64,000 bases of DNA. Source: Linderina pennispora. Its lineage: Eukaryota > Kickxellomycota > Kickxellomycetes > Kickxellales > Kickxellaceae. Each line of letters opens with the position of its first letter. Position 1 is the stretch's first letter. Below are positions 43,525-55,836 of this stretch, in pieces. Where the stretch lies: assembly GCF_002104995.1 (NCBI RefSeq), contig NW_024468259.1:372001-436000 (forward strand), in the 5' to 3' direction. A program made the position numbers and the translations under genes. The notes below the pieces were generated by a model. That model saw only the letters and a program-made list of their open reading frames with translations. It did no database searches and had not been told where the DNA came from.

Positions 43525-43893
43525 TTTAGTCGCTGAGTCCTAGTTTTTGATTTGTGGTACCACATACTGATTCACACGAGTCAAGTAGCGACTGACTGAA
43601 CAGCATTGCGTGAATGTATTGCCAATTGAATCCCAAGGACACTTGCGATTACTTGCATATCTGGAAACATATCGTTTAATCAAAGGCTTCCACGGTGGCA
43701 ATAGCCATATTAAAATAGGCATTACCTTGCCCTACTCTCTGTTTGCAATCACCAACGGCCTTTTCACATCCACCGCATCATGTTACCACACAACACCAGC
43801 AGTGCAACACTTCATATCTTTGTGAATATTCCGTCGTTGTTGACGAATTAGCATTTTGGCCTACTTGATGATATGTATTGGTTAAATGATAGT
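43525..43893. other. Convergent intergenic region
   Basis: About 370 bp between the gephyrin-like gene and the HMG-box gene, which converge here. Nothing recognised. Confidence 0.4.
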
Positions 43894-46800
43894 TTAGTTT
43901 TGCGCAGCAGGTGTTGCCGAATTCCTTCCTTCGCCGTGATACTCTCGCCGCTCCCTGGCATAGCGGTCCTTGTCGTTCTTCGCTAGTCTCTCCCATGGAG
44001 CCCGCTCAGAGTCAGTCAGACATTTCCACTTTTTGGCAATGATCTTTGTCTGCTGGCCAATGCTCATTTCGCTGAGCTGATCGGCTAGACGCGGGCGCTC
44101 AGTAGTCAGAAAATAGAGAAACGCAGACATTGGGTGCTTGGGTGCATCCGGATCCTTCTTGCTCTTTTTTCGCGCACGCTTTGGTGGACTTGACACACGC
44201 AGTCGCGACCTGGACATGCCAGCTTGCGCTGATGCTGGGTCGCTGGGCTGGATTCTCGCTGCTGATAGATGCCAAGTCAGTGGTGCGCTGGATGCCAGAT
44301 AGCGTTGATTCCAGCACGGAAACGTCAGGGCTGGAGAATGTAGTGGCTGAAAAACGGCTGGCTTGGTCTGTCATGAGTCAAGGAGGCTGGGTCTGCTGAC
44401 ATCGTGTTTAGATCGCTGAAATTTGTCAGCGAGCGAGAGTTGTGCTAGAGAAGGGTCGATTGATCAGCGTGTCGATCTGGTCACCAAAAATGCTACTGGT
44501 GCTGGCGGTGTTGAGAGACTCGAGGTTTGCGGACATTTGGTTCTCATGGTAGGCAGGCTGGGATGTCATGGGAGTATGGTGTGTACGTAGGCAAACTCGA
44601 AGGAGGTCTCGGCAGATTATAGGGCATGTGCACTGAATCTTGGAATGCATCGTTAGTTAGGCTGAAGCCAGATTGCTGCCACCTGTCCTCCCCTACAATG
44701 GTTAAGGAACATGAGTGATTGAAGGGAAAACTGCGCAGTACCTGCTGCTAGAACATTAACATGTTGCTTGCTTTACGCCTTACCTGTAGCTTTGCCACTA
44801 ACCTCTTCGCCCAGCTGCTTTCCAAACTGGTCAGCATCTTGGTAGCCTTGGTTGATATGCTGGTGGTCGAACTTGAACATCTGACTACTGGCCATATCGG
44901 ACTCTGAATGCGCCAGCGACGAGATATCGTTACTCAGTTGAAACGGGTCTGCACCCATGCTGGCTAGTGCTGCTACATTTCCATGGCTGTGGATGTCTTC
45001 CTGAGGGGTCTGAGGGAACTGGGTCTGCGGTGTGTGGTGGCTTTGACTTGGATTTGGTGTATGTGGCGAATATGGTGAGCGCAGCCCATGACCCATGTAT
45101 GTTTGCTGTTGCTGTTGCTGTTTGTTGCTGCTGATGTTGTTGCTGCTGCTGCTGCTGATATCCAAACGGGCTGGGCGGATGCATGTGGCCTTGATGTTCT
45201 GTAGGCACCATGCCATTGTCAATTATCTCCAAAGGCGGCGGAGCATGACCTTGCGACGGGTGGTGTGTTAAAATTGGTGGTGGTGGCGGAGGAGGTGGCG
45301 GCGGGTGGCCAAGGCTCATATTCAGGCTCTGCTGATTAAGCTGCTGTTGGAGCTTTAGACTGAGTTCTGCACGCCTAGCATTGTAATCGTCGCGAAGTTG
45401 TTTCGCCTCGGCACGGTATTTCTCCTTTTCTTCCTCAGCCAGATTTGCCCATTCGCGCGCCAGAATCGTGCTCTGCTGCGTTGTGTTAAGATCAGGGTGG
45501 GTCTGGCGCAGTTGCACGCGGCGCTCGGCTGAGTAGAGCAGAAACGAGTTCATGGGCTTTTTCAATGGAGCCACGTAGTCAATTGGCTGCCGGATATGGT
45601 ACCATTTGGTGCTCGCATGTGGCATGGGTGGCATTGACATCCGATCCTCGTACATCATGCGCTGATCAGGAATCCCAGACATGTTATACATCATTCCGTA
45701 TGGGCGAGCATTAGGTAGCAGCGACGTCATGGCTTGGGGCGTCCCTGGCGGACCGCTTCCTGGCATACTTGGGTTCAGGGGGGCTGCGAGAGGATTGGGC
45801 ATAAAGTTATTGGAGCCGATGCTGCCGTGGCTGCCAAGTGGACTATGCAGGCTCATGTGCGGGTTTGTAAGCGACGGGAAGGTAGCGCTACGCTGGATAT
45901 TCACCAATGTGCTTTCGTCGGGCATACCGGCACCGGCAGAGCCACCAAGCGAAGGATCGGCCGGCATGTTACTGCCCATATTTGCAAAGGCCGAATTGCC
46001 ACCTCAACCCATGCAAGGCAAACGGCGTCTGGTTGCCGGAATTGTCTGCAGCCATATGCGAGATTGGAACACTTGACGATGTGGTGGGGTTAATGTCGGC
46101 GGCTGAGCTGGACAGCCCAGGTATGTCCGATAGGAGCTGCGAAATGTTTGACAATGTGCTTTTCCACTTTGTGTGGATCCTGTACGGTGTCCTCGGTGAG
46201 TTGGTTTTGCGCAGCTAGTGGAGGTACGGCTCCCGAAAAATCGTCTAGCGCAGAGAAGGAGTTGATGTTGGATATATGCTGTAGCGATTGATACAAAGGC
46301 GGTGAAAAGATATCCTGGGATGTGACTACATGACAAAAGGAGGTTATATACAAGATGTTAGCCTGGTGTACCTATAGCTTTGTTTTATTCTTCAGTGGGG
46401 GCGCTAATAGATAGTATACCATTGACCAATCTCGGTTGGGTTGGATGGTCAATGGGCGCCAGTTATTAGCTGTGGCTTTTGGATTGGGACTCTCGTCTTG
46501 TTTTGACTGCCTGGCAGTTAGTATACTATTGCCTCCATTGGTTTCATTGCAATGGCATAGGCTCGATTATCACAGTAGAGCATAGTCATATGGATAATAT
46601 ATAGTGGCACATTACGCGGCTGGCATTGTAAGAATTCGTGCTATGTGCTGAGACAAGGCACGTACAGTGGTTTATCTATGGCCACCCCATGTTTGTGGGT
46701 CATGGATGACCAGATTAGCAGCAGCTTAATGAATGTTGAGGATAATTACGATGTGGGTGGCCGGTTGAATCGACCCGCTGCCAAATTGCTGTTTCTGACC

Positions 46801-47769
46801 AACATACCTGTACTTGTGACCCATGGATCAATGCCGAATATGCACCATCTGTCGTGGCCGATGAGTGGTCACTGGTTCCACTTATCTCTGGCCCTAAATC
46901 CTTCATTACAGCCATCCTACCCAGGACTCCCCCGACACTTGTCTCTTGGACCATCTACGAGCAAATGCGTGTTAAGAGTGGCTGCATTAAGGGTCGGACA
47001 GCTTTACACCATACAGAAAGGCACATACCGACAAAAGGCAATATTTAAATATGCATACGTACCACTACTGCCGATTCCAGCAAGGTGATGATTCCCCTGT
47101 GCGGTAAGTTGTGAACTGCCGTCTTCTGCGCCTGTTGACTGTATGTGGCCGACAAGGCTGGTTGCTGGGTCGAGGGTCATGAACGTGCTCGGGGGAAGAA
47201 ATGCCAACGGCTGGTGGTGGTGCATTGCCATGTGGCTCTGCCCGAACAGCCCCATTGTCCCCAGTGGCTAAACTTGAACAAAGCGGATGAGGGAGGTTGC
47301 GGGAAAACAGGATCACATTAGCTGTTGGACATACAATAGGTACTGGGTGCAAACATAGGGTGACAAAGCGCAAAAATTCGGGGGATATGTGTGAAAGTCC
47401 CTTTTTCTTACCTCGGCATTCGTGCTTATCGCCACCGCAGTAGAGCTCGCAGCAGATATCAAACCGAACTCGCTGCTCATGTGGTTGGTGCCAGTAGACA
47501 AAGGCAGAGCAGGTGAACCAGCTTTTGGGCTGCTGTGCTGACTAGCTGCCATGCGAATATCAAGTGAAGGGCCCTGTGAGATTTCCTGCTGATGGCCAGC
47601 GGAGGAATTTGACTGCGAACTAGTGGTCACTGTGCCACCAGTGCGCGGCAGGAGGATGTGCTTGTGGATTTGGTCGCTCTGGCCGCTGGTGCGCTCGCTG
47701 AACGAATGCAGTTTAGCTTCGGAAATATTCGCTGATCGTGCCTCGCCATTCCTTTGTATGCGACGTCAT
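43894..47769 (-). CDS. Transcriptional regulator with two HMG boxes, poly-Q and poly-P tracts (four exons)
   Basis: Exons on the minus strand: 47769-47412, 47267-47063, 46325-44784 and 44692-43894. All three GT-AG junctions keep the reading phase (0, 1, 1), which supports the model. The total is about 965 aa. The first two exons encode Ser/Gln/His-rich sequence. Exon 3 holds HMG box 1 (KKPMNSFLLYSAERRVQLRQ ... ILAREWANLAEEEKEKYRAEA, about 45370-45580), then a proline run (about 45277-45305) and poly-Q (about 45100-45155). Exon 4 ends with HMG box 2 (APKHPMSAFLYFLTTERPRL ... IIAKKWKCLTDSERAPWERL, about 43920-44150) after a basic stretch (KRARKKSKKD). Single-base shifts lie near 47750, 46150, 46010, 45130, 44570, 44370 and 44220. 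Two HMG boxes with poly-Q recall yeast Ixr1, but here the boxes are about 400 residues apart. Target genes are unknown. Confidence 0.8.
46326..47062 (-). other. Long (737 nt) intron in the two-HMG-box gene
   Basis: Donor GTACGT after a Gly codon's first base and acceptor CATGTAG at 46326-46332; the phases match (G + TC). It is several times longer than other introns here, so it may hide a small exon or a regulatory element. Confidence 0.55.
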
Positions 47770-49582
47770 CTTTTGTTTGCAACCAGGAGTGTATAGACCA
47801 GCTATACTATATGCTAGACTCCTAGATATTGGTAATATTTGTGCCGAAACCTAAGAGCCTGGGAGATGCGTTTCCGGTTTTATAATAAAAAAACTACACG
47901 GTTAGTGGATGGCAAGTAAGAATAATAAAGACAAGGATCCAAAAGCTGAAAGATGGTACGTTTTGCACAAGGTGCCCCCCTTTTCTTAGACTATATTTCT
48001 TATTTGGGGAGCGCCCTTGCCAGAAAACCCACCAATGTTGTTTGAGTAATAAGGTGGAGTGTGAAAGTAGGGATAACTGAATGTAGCGCTTTAAGAACCC
48101 AAGGGGATCGCAAACAATTAGGTCCGCACGAAGGTAAATCCTTAGTGCTGGTCGATGTTTGAAGAAAAAGTATGTGGAAATGTGGGATGTGGCCCAAGAG
48201 TACAAAAATGCAAAAGGGGTGAGCTGGAAGGAGGGAAAAAGAAAGGAGGAAATGGAAGGAGGTGAGGCACTTATTCTATGTTGCTCGGACATCACAATCT
48301 CGGTTATAAAGTTAGCCACTAGAAATGCTGCATGAAGATCAATATATGCATCTCTGAAAAATTCTATGTAGTCTTCTGGCAGGAACACAGTCCTAGACCT
48401 CACTCAGCCCAACCCGATCACTTGCTGTCTTTTTCAACTTACGTGCTATTCAACTATTCTCTTTGCGCTTGAGAGTGCGTGTTTATGAATGAATGCCCGG
48501 CGTATCTACGATTGCTAAATCGATTGAGGGCTCTCTGTATCAACACAGAATAGAGTGAATATAATGTCAGGAACAAGAAAACTTTTGCTAGGAGAGCACA
48601 ATATGCTGTAGTCTTGAGATATTTCTCCGTGTGCTTTTTATTCAGCTGCATTGATAGTCCCTGTGGAATAGCATACTAATACATCTTCAACGATAACCCA
48701 TGCATCGAACCATTTTTCTTTGCCACAAGTTGGGAGTGAGCACATTGTGATATTTGGTAGAGGCACTTATGTAGGAATATGTAGGCGAATGATTTAGGGA
48801 TGCAATGCGCCAAGGTTACCACATATGCATAATTTAGCATTGGCGAAATCACAGATGATGCAGCAGGAATGCAAGGTTAGCCGCTTACCTTTGGGAGCTT
48901 GCAGAAGAATAAATTCGGGAATGTGCTTGCTGTCTGCATATTGTAAATTCTGAGGATAGCGACGAAGGTCCAACATTTTTATGTTGGTGCTGTTTGTTTG
49001 AGGACACTGCTGCTGGTGGTGCTGCCAGGGATACTGGTGACCAATCAACTAACCTTTGTCCAAGACGCAAGAGTTAGCTGTATCGGCAAAAAACATTGCA
49101 ACAAATCACTATGGACTGCACAAAAATTATGCTGCTTCACTCTTGGACATGGGGTTGGGGGATGATGGGCAGACATGGAAGGTACCCGAGCAAACGTCAA
49201 TATATGGCTTATTGTTTTAATTAAGAGTCAATGGGATTGTGGCTTCATTGACAGATATTCACTGTGCGTCCGCCATGTCCCCGTATTCTCCACCCATCGT
49301 GCTATTCCTTGGCGGGTGCGAACGCCATAGCTGGACGAGTGAGGCACCGGGCTCACGCGTGGAATCAGGGAAATCGCCTGCGATCAAATCAAAGGAGCTG
49401 GGTGGGAATTCTGGCAATGCTGTGCGGCTCTTTGTCTAAAGCATGATTAGCTGAGCTGAAGTTCATGCCGAAAGTCGGAACGCCTCCAGACGTTTTCCAT
49501 CTGCAGACCGGCAAATTTTAGCATTTCATTCTCTTCGCTCCACTAATTTTTCAGCAACTTAAGCACTAGTATACAATCCACA
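47770..49582. other. 1.8-kb region between the HMG gene and GET3, no confident gene
   Basis: Holds both upstream regions. On the minus strand there are short open pieces with splice-like ends: a His/Gln-rich piece ending before GTAAGC at about 48893, a piece at 48460-48650 after a TTCCACAG acceptor, and one at about 48295-48400. They could be untranslated or coding 5' exons of the HMG gene or a separate small gene, but phases and motifs do not let me choose. On the right a TATA-free promoter serves GET3. Confidence 0.35.
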
Positions 49583-50653
49583 ATGTCCGACGACGAGTTC
49601 CAGCCGCTTACCCCCACTCTGCAGAATGTGCTCGACCAAAAGTCGCTGCAGTGGGTTTTTGTCGGAGGCAAGGGCGGCGTGGGCAAAACCACGACCAGGC
49701 AAGTACTTCCACGAAGAAACAGGGAAGCGCTGGCGACTTTGCACATCACGCAGCATATTCAACTAATGTAATTGCGTTTCTCGTGGTGTAGTTCTTCGCT
49801 GGCAGTTCAGATGGCGGCGGCGCGTGAGAGCGTGCTTTTGATCTCGACCGACCCGGCACATAACCTGTCTGACGCATTTGGACAAAAGTTTGGCAAGAAC
49901 CCGACGTTGGTGAACGGGTTTGACAACCTGTTCTGCATGGAGATTGACCCGACCAGCAGCATCCAGGAGATGATTGAGAGCGCGGACAACAGCGCAATGA
50001 ACTCGATTATGCAGGATCTGGCATTTGCGATTCCGGGTGTGGACGAGGCCATGGGGTTCGCTGAGGTGATGAAGCTGGTCAAGTCGATGGAATACTCGGT
50101 GATTATCTTTGACACGGCGCCCACGGGCCACACTCTGCGGTTCTTGTCATTCCCGACGGTGCTGGAGAAGGCGCTAGCCAAGGTGTCGCAGCTGTCGGGA
50201 CGGTTCGGTCCGATGATGCAGCAGATGTCGGGCATGATGGGTGTGAGTGCGAATCACGAGGATATCTTTGCCAAGCTGGAGAGCATGCGCGCCGTGATCA
50301 ACGAGGTCAACCAGCAGTTCCAGGACCCCGACAAGACGACGTTTGTGTGTGTGTGCATTTCCGAGTTCCTGTCGCTGTACGAGACCGAGCGGCTGGTGCA
50401 GGAGCTGACCAACGGCAACATTGACACGCACAACATTGTTGTCAACCAGCTGCTGTTCCCACCCAAGGAATCCAACTGCGACCAGTGCCAGGTGCGGCAC
50501 AAGATGCAGCAAAAGTACCTGGAGCAGATCTTTGACCTGTATGAGGACTTCCATATCACCCTGCTGCCGCTGCTGACACACGAGGTACGGGGTGTTGACA
50601 AGCTCAAGACCTTCTCTAGGCTGCTGGTGGAGCCTTTCCAGCCTCCTAAATAA
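49583..50653 (+). CDS. GET3: GET3/ArsA-type ATPase for tail-anchored protein insertion (two exons, GC-AG intron)
   Basis: Cytosolic homodimeric ATPase that carries tail-anchored membrane proteins to the ER. 325 aa: exons 49583-49698 and 49792-50653. The P-loop [12 protein letters not shown] spans the splice junction; the switch regions [10 protein letters not shown] and [10 protein letters not shown] follow, with the Met-rich client-binding helix region ([12 protein letters not shown]) and the zinc-binding CDQC near the C-terminus that makes the dimer. The last part ([19 protein letters not shown]) is typical. The 93-nt intron has a GCAAGT donor and TGTAG acceptor; only this choice keeps the conserved SSLAVQ after the P-loop. 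Free of frameshifts. Confidence 0.95.
49699..49791 (+). other. Non-canonical GC-AG intron of GET3
   Basis: Donor AG|GCAAGT, acceptor GTGTAG|T, 93 nt. Phase 2, completing an AGT Ser codon within the P-loop region. Using the nearby GT instead would break the conserved sequence. Confidence 0.85.
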
Positions 50654-50806
50654 CCTAGATTGGACCCGACGGTATGGGCTAGTTTCTTTTACCACCAAAG
50701 AGTATCACAAGTTCTATATATCCTTACCACCATGAGCTCCTTTTAGGGAAAGCGTGCCAAGGCTATGATGATCTGGTCAGTACGGCGCAGTGCAGCTCGA
50801 GTGCCA

Positions 50807-51439
50807 CTAGCTGGGATACATCAGAAATGTATCACCTACTAGCGTGCAGGCAGCCTGTGTAAGCATAGAATAGCCTGCTGATACTCCCCACTTGCCTTGT
50901 GGGTGGCATGTACAGTCTGTCACATATGGAAACAGCCGGCATATTGACTCTGCAGCAGACTCAGAATCTCCTTTGCTAGCTGCCTGGTCCTGAGAGCCCG
51001 CCTGGATCAATCCATCGCCAAGGAATAGGAGCTTACGAATATTAGGCAGTGGCCGTCCTAGCAAGCTTTCAATCAACACCAGGTCTCGGCTGATCCCCAA
51101 AGTCTTTGGGTTCGCATGGTGTGCAATGATTCGGACCTCTGTAATAAGATGTCGCTTACTGAGATCATCGATCAAACCAATGCTAAACCTCTAAATGTGC
51201 TTATGCGGATATTCGCACGTATGATCGTCACAAATTCACGGGTTATTGCTCTCCAGGAGTAGGACTCTGAATGTTGTGTCAGGCAGCTCGATAGCGCGAG
51301 CAGGATATGTCTTGGTGAATCCCTCGACGTACCAGTAGTCATCCATAGTTGAGACGGGACCGACAGAGTTTTCAGCTAGCTTAGCCGCGTTAATAGGCAA
51401 CTCAGTTTGCCACTTGACACCCGCACTCCGGCGAGACAT
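50807..51439 (-). CDS. Uncharacterised protein (frameshifted)
   Basis: Reading from the ATG at 51439, a coherent protein of about 200 aa continues through two single-base shifts: DDYWYVEGFTKTYPARAIEL, TFRVLLLESNN, then (shift near 51240) EFVTIIRANIRISTFRGLAL, then (shift near 51180) IDDLSKRHLITEVRIIAHHA, LGISRDLVLIESLLGRPLPN and IRKLLFLGDGLIQ. The alternating hydrophobic strands would suit a small alpha/beta (for example NTF2-like) fold, but I do not recognise the family. The last third (after about 51000) is less protein-like and the true stop may lie earlier. It converges on GET3, with about 150 bp between the stops. Confidence 0.5.
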
Positions 51440-53480
51440 GGTGATTAGCAGAACAAAGAGTAGCTTGACTATAGACGGCGTTGGAAAAGCAGTGTCCAAA
51501 AAGTAGTTTTATTGGCAACGGGTATTTGGAAATGGGGAAGGGCGATGAGGAACAGCCGAAAAGTGCGCAGCTTCTCCCATGAGTTCATGTACCACTTTTG
51601 AAATACTTTACAAAAAGGTTGTCAAAAAATAGCACTGCGTGTAATGGCACGGTTCTGCACTGTGAGTGAGCTGCAAATGTACGAAAATGCGCATCCGATT
51701 ACGCAGCCATCTGATGTTTCCCTATAGACATCAAAATCAAGGGCCACTTTCTAGGCCAACGATATGCTTGCTGGCTGGTAGAAAGAGCGTAAAAATGACG
51801 ATGCTGTAAAGAGATACCGATGGGCAGGCGCACTGCGACACTGGGGATAAGTTCGTTTGAGGTATAGCTCTACATCCTTCCATGACTCGTTTTGCCTAAA
51901 TATACACTGGGTAAGCTTATGCGCAAACCCCCATCTCCCTGCCCGAAACAAGCAGCGTAGATGTATCCACTCATTGATCAACTGCGAATAGTTCGCAGTT
52001 TCTCTTTGTAGAGGCTTTGTGTAGCCAAAAGGCAAAAAAAGTGCGTGCATAAATGCTCTGGGCGCCATGCAGCGTTTATTTACATAAATCAAAGTAGCTT
52101 GCTTTTCAGCACTACGTCTTGGCAAAGAGGGGAATGTAAATTGGGATTGCAATAGAGTATCCTTTTTCCATGGATGGCATTTTCGGCTACAAATATTTGA
52201 ATGTGCAAGGGGTCCTATGTTGCCCGAAATACACAATACACGAGTTGCTATTCTTTAGAGTCTATGCCAGGGCAGGTGATCCGACTCCAATAGTGGATTT
52301 GCTCGGAAAATCATTGCTCAATGTCTTCAAATCATCCGACATGGATCCAACATGGCTTGTGTACATGGGATAACTTGTTCACGACAACTTTTGCCAAAAC
52401 AAAATGGCTGGCTGTCGAAATTTTTCCCTGCTGCTACAGGCTGTCAGAGAAATGTAGCAAAGGGGTGTACCCCTATAGACTTGCCATCTCTATCAGTGTA
52501 GTAATGCCAATCTTTAAGCATGAGCAGCTATAGCATCTAATACAGCTGGAGGATGAATCTGTAGCATCAAGTCACATGGCCCGACATGGTTCATGTGTGA
52601 TGTGCTGTGTACGATTGTAAAGGCTATAAAAGCAGAAGTAGCTTATGCTCTGGCATGTATTCTGTCTCTGCTCTTCCACGGGCACATGAGAGATATATGC
52701 AGCTGATAGGCGACGGCTAGCAAGCTAGAGATACTGCGGCCTCTACGCTATGACGATGGATTCAGTTGCTACCTCAGCATCGCTGACTTTCGCTCATCTG
52801 CCGACTACTTTAGACATATTTTCGCATACCATTAGTGATGGTCTATTTTGTTTTGATAATCATTATTGTAACACAGCCTGGGTATCCCAGTAGGACTCCA
52901 GAACATGTAGCGCAGACACTAGATCTGCTTTCTTGAAAAATTGTATTTCCGATGGCAGCCAATTCAGTCTCGCAACGTGCCACAGCAGCTGGACAGTATC
53001 CCCTCGTTGGTGGGCTAATCCCGCATGGGCCAATACGGCTGGAGGAGCCCAGCAATATTCCCAGTCTAGGCCAACAGCAAGCCCCTCTAGCCCTGTCTCA
53101 GACGCCTCCTTCTGGAGCCTTGCGAAATATCCCCAATTGCGCACGACGCTTCCTCGCACATCGTTTCAGCATCCTCCGATTCGCTGGAAATTGCCAGGGG
53201 GATTTTCCCACCTGGATGGAAGGCTCTCCTTGCCACTGTGCAGCAATAGCGCCGGGTTACGTGCTAATGACGTCAGGCCTAATTTTAAAAAACCTCCTGG
53301 CTCGGTGTTGAGCCAGGGGACATTGTTGGCGGTATTTAGAGAGTTGGAAGCCCCCCGCTTTGCCTCTGCCGAGGCATTTCGAACTCTAGCACACTTTTCC
53401 ACTTACATTTTCAGCACTCTTATACGCTTACTTGGCGTTTAACCCTCCTCTATCACACACTCAAGAACACCATCATCAGT
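51440..53480. other. 2-kb region with no recognised gene
   Basis: The longest open stretch is 51751-52236 (-), 161 codons, whose middle (INEWIHLRCLFRAGRWGFAH) could be a protein but shows no known motif. A 119-codon frame at 52952-53311 (+) is Pro/Leu-rich without motifs. The last 100 bp before 53481 are C/T-rich and may be the leader of the next gene. Confidence 0.35.
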
Positions 53481-54570
53481 ATGGCTACATCAATTGCACC
53501 GCGCTGGGCCACAACAGCTTCTGGCAGATGCCTTAAGCTGGACTCAACCCATATGGCCAGCCGGCGCGGCATAGCAACAAATCCGAACGACACGCGTAGT
53601 GGCCCGCCAAAGGCCAGTGCGCTGTCAAAATCGCGGCGACTGGTGACCAGTGCACGCATCCTGCCTGGCGGGTTTGAGAGAACCCGCGCTGTATGACTGC
53701 CACACAAAGATTCCACGGTGCGAGCCGTATCCCACGACACACCACGGCGGGCAGTTCCCATGGCTGCTGAGCGCCGAGCGGCAGCGCATCCCCGAAGACG
53801 ACCTGGAGGGCACCAGCATTGTGCCTTGGGGGGTGCGACAGACACTAGCGCACTCGCTGAATGAGTGGGTCGCGCAGATGGTGCTGGGCAAGCAGGCCTT
53901 GGATGACGTGTGCGTTGGCGCACGGCATGCATTGCCGCATGTAGCCCAGACACTGTCTGAGGTGGGACGCGGGGGCGTGGCGCACGGGCTGGACACAATG
54001 TTTACGCCTGGGCTGCGTGACCGGTTTGCGAGCGAGCTGGAGAAGCTGCGCGCAGCGGGAATCGAGCTGAGCCTGGAGGTGAGCAAGATCTCAAGCGCCA
54101 GCGTGTGCGGGATCCGCACGCAGGTGGGGCCGAGCCGGGCGTTCGGGTACGGCGAGTCGGCGAGTCTGAGCGCGGGCGTGGCGCGGCATGCATACAAGGT
54201 GCGGCGGTTTCTGGGTATAGCGCATGCAGTGCCGGCTGACTCGGAAACAGAAGCGCTGCGGCGGTATGCGAGCGTGTGGGATGCACTGCAGGGGACTGTA
54301 CCGGTCAGGGTGCGCGTGGATGTGGAGATTGCAAGCCGGATGCGGTATCGGCTCGTCGACTCGCACCAGAAGTCGTCCCAGCACGAGCTGCTGGCGGACG
54401 TGCAGCGCACAACGATTGTGGACGACGATGCCGAGCGCAACGTGGTGCTGACGCTCGAGTCGAATAGCATTGCGCGCGGCGACCGGCTCGTCTGGAAGGT
54501 GGCTGACATTGACTACTTGCTGTCGAGCGAGCGCCGGATCCACAAGGAGCTGGCCGAGGCGACAAAGTAG
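53481..54570 (+). CDS. Uncharacterised, probably mitochondrial protein, paralogue 1
   Basis: About 362 aa after removing one extra base near 53657. The N-terminus is rich in Arg, Ser and Thr and nearly free of acidic residues (MATSIAPRWATTASGRCLKL), as in mitochondrial presequences. The body shares a clear pattern with the gene at 57396-58359: FPWLLSAERQRIP, an Ala-rich helical middle (ARHALPHVAQTL), FASELEKLRAAGIELSLEV, then VRVRVDVEIASRMRYRL, TTIVDDDAERNVVLTLES and WKVADIDYLLSSERRI. The C-terminal strand pattern vaguely recalls Tim44/Mba1/mL45-type domains, but I cannot claim that. The function is unknown. Confidence 0.7.
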
Positions 54571-55836
54571 AACTGCTATAGCTTTTGTTTTTTTGATGTA
54601 TTTAATGTTTGTGCACACGCCTCTTGGGTCTTTGTGTCTGGGCCGGTACCAGTCACAGGTCGACGGCGGACAAGAGTGTCCTGGTTGGACTGCGTTTACT
54701 GAGCCAGTCTGCGGAAGTGGACGATAGTGTAGCCTGGCCAATGCGAGGCGTCTACAGTCCAAAAGTGGTCTAAATATTGCTGGGGTGAGCAGCACTGTGC
54801 GACGGATGGGGGGCAGGTTCCAGGTGGTCCAATTGGCAGCAAGTGGGATCCGCTTTCAAGTGCCTCTGTGGGTTTGGTTCAGGTAAGCGCGAGTTTTTTT
54901 TTTTTTTTTGCCGTGGTAGCCGTAGCAGTCGGCCAGCTCAAGGACGCTGTTTTCCCGGCGACCAGGTCCAGAGTTGCTATGCATAATGGCAATCAAATAG
55001 ATGCAATGTCCACCACAAAAGAGTCGGCGTGGGACGATGCATGTGTGCATGCGGTTTTGGGAGCAGAAGAATGTGACCTTCTTCGCTGTGTCAGAAATCC
55101 GGGAAAGGGAGAGGACCCGGGGATGCCAGAAGCGAGCGCCTCCTCCCCTTCTGGCGGTCGTTGCCATCGCTGTCGTCCACCCGGATCCGCTCCCCCTTGG
55201 ATCCGGGCGGCTGTTTGTTCGGGGCTCTTCGATGGCGCCTCTATTGGGTGTGGCGGGGACGGATATTAGCGCCTGGCGCCTCTGGTCCTACCGCTGCTTT
55301 AGGCTGGAGCAGCGGGGAGGAGGCTTGTAGCGTGGCCAGATAGAACACGCTCGGACGAGGGGCAGGGTGGGATTGCCCGATACTATCACGTGCAGAAGAG
55401 GTGCAAATCGCTGCACATGGCTTGGGATGCACAGAGATGACGGGCATGTGCAAAAGCACTGGGCCAACCAGTGTGGATTTCTGTCAGACAAGAAGCGGCC
55501 GGAGCCTCGTGCGACGGCAGTGCGCAAATGATAAGGGAGGGGTTCTGCGAAAGGAACCGGGGGCTGTGGCAGCACCGGCAGTAGACTACGGGCAAATCCG
55601 GTTCAGAAAACGGGTGGACAAAGCGGAACGAATGCCAAAAGTAAAAAATTTTGCGGCCTGCTCCGCTCTCGGGCCATTCCCACCGTATCGCAAGCAGCGT
55701 GCAGGCATGTGCCTGCGAGGGCACTATAAAAGGGATGGTGGGCGCGGGGGGCCGAGGAGCGCCTGCTCCCCTCTTCTACTGCAAGTTTCTTACCAATTCA
55801 CTCTAATACCTGTACTTTTCTCCCGTGCTTTTCAAC
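54571..55836. promoter_or_regulatory. Glycerol kinase upstream region
   Basis: About 1.27 kb with no convincing gene. It contains a T run of about 17 at 54893-54909. A strong TATA box (TATAAAAGG) at 55725-55733 lies about 105 bp before the GUT1 ATG and is followed by a C/T-rich leader. Upstream control sites were not identified. Confidence 0.5.
55725..55733 (+). promoter_or_regulatory. TATA box of the glycerol kinase gene
   Basis: Canonical TATAAAAGG about 105 bp upstream of the ATG at 55837, followed by a pyrimidine-rich leader. Confidence 0.65.
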
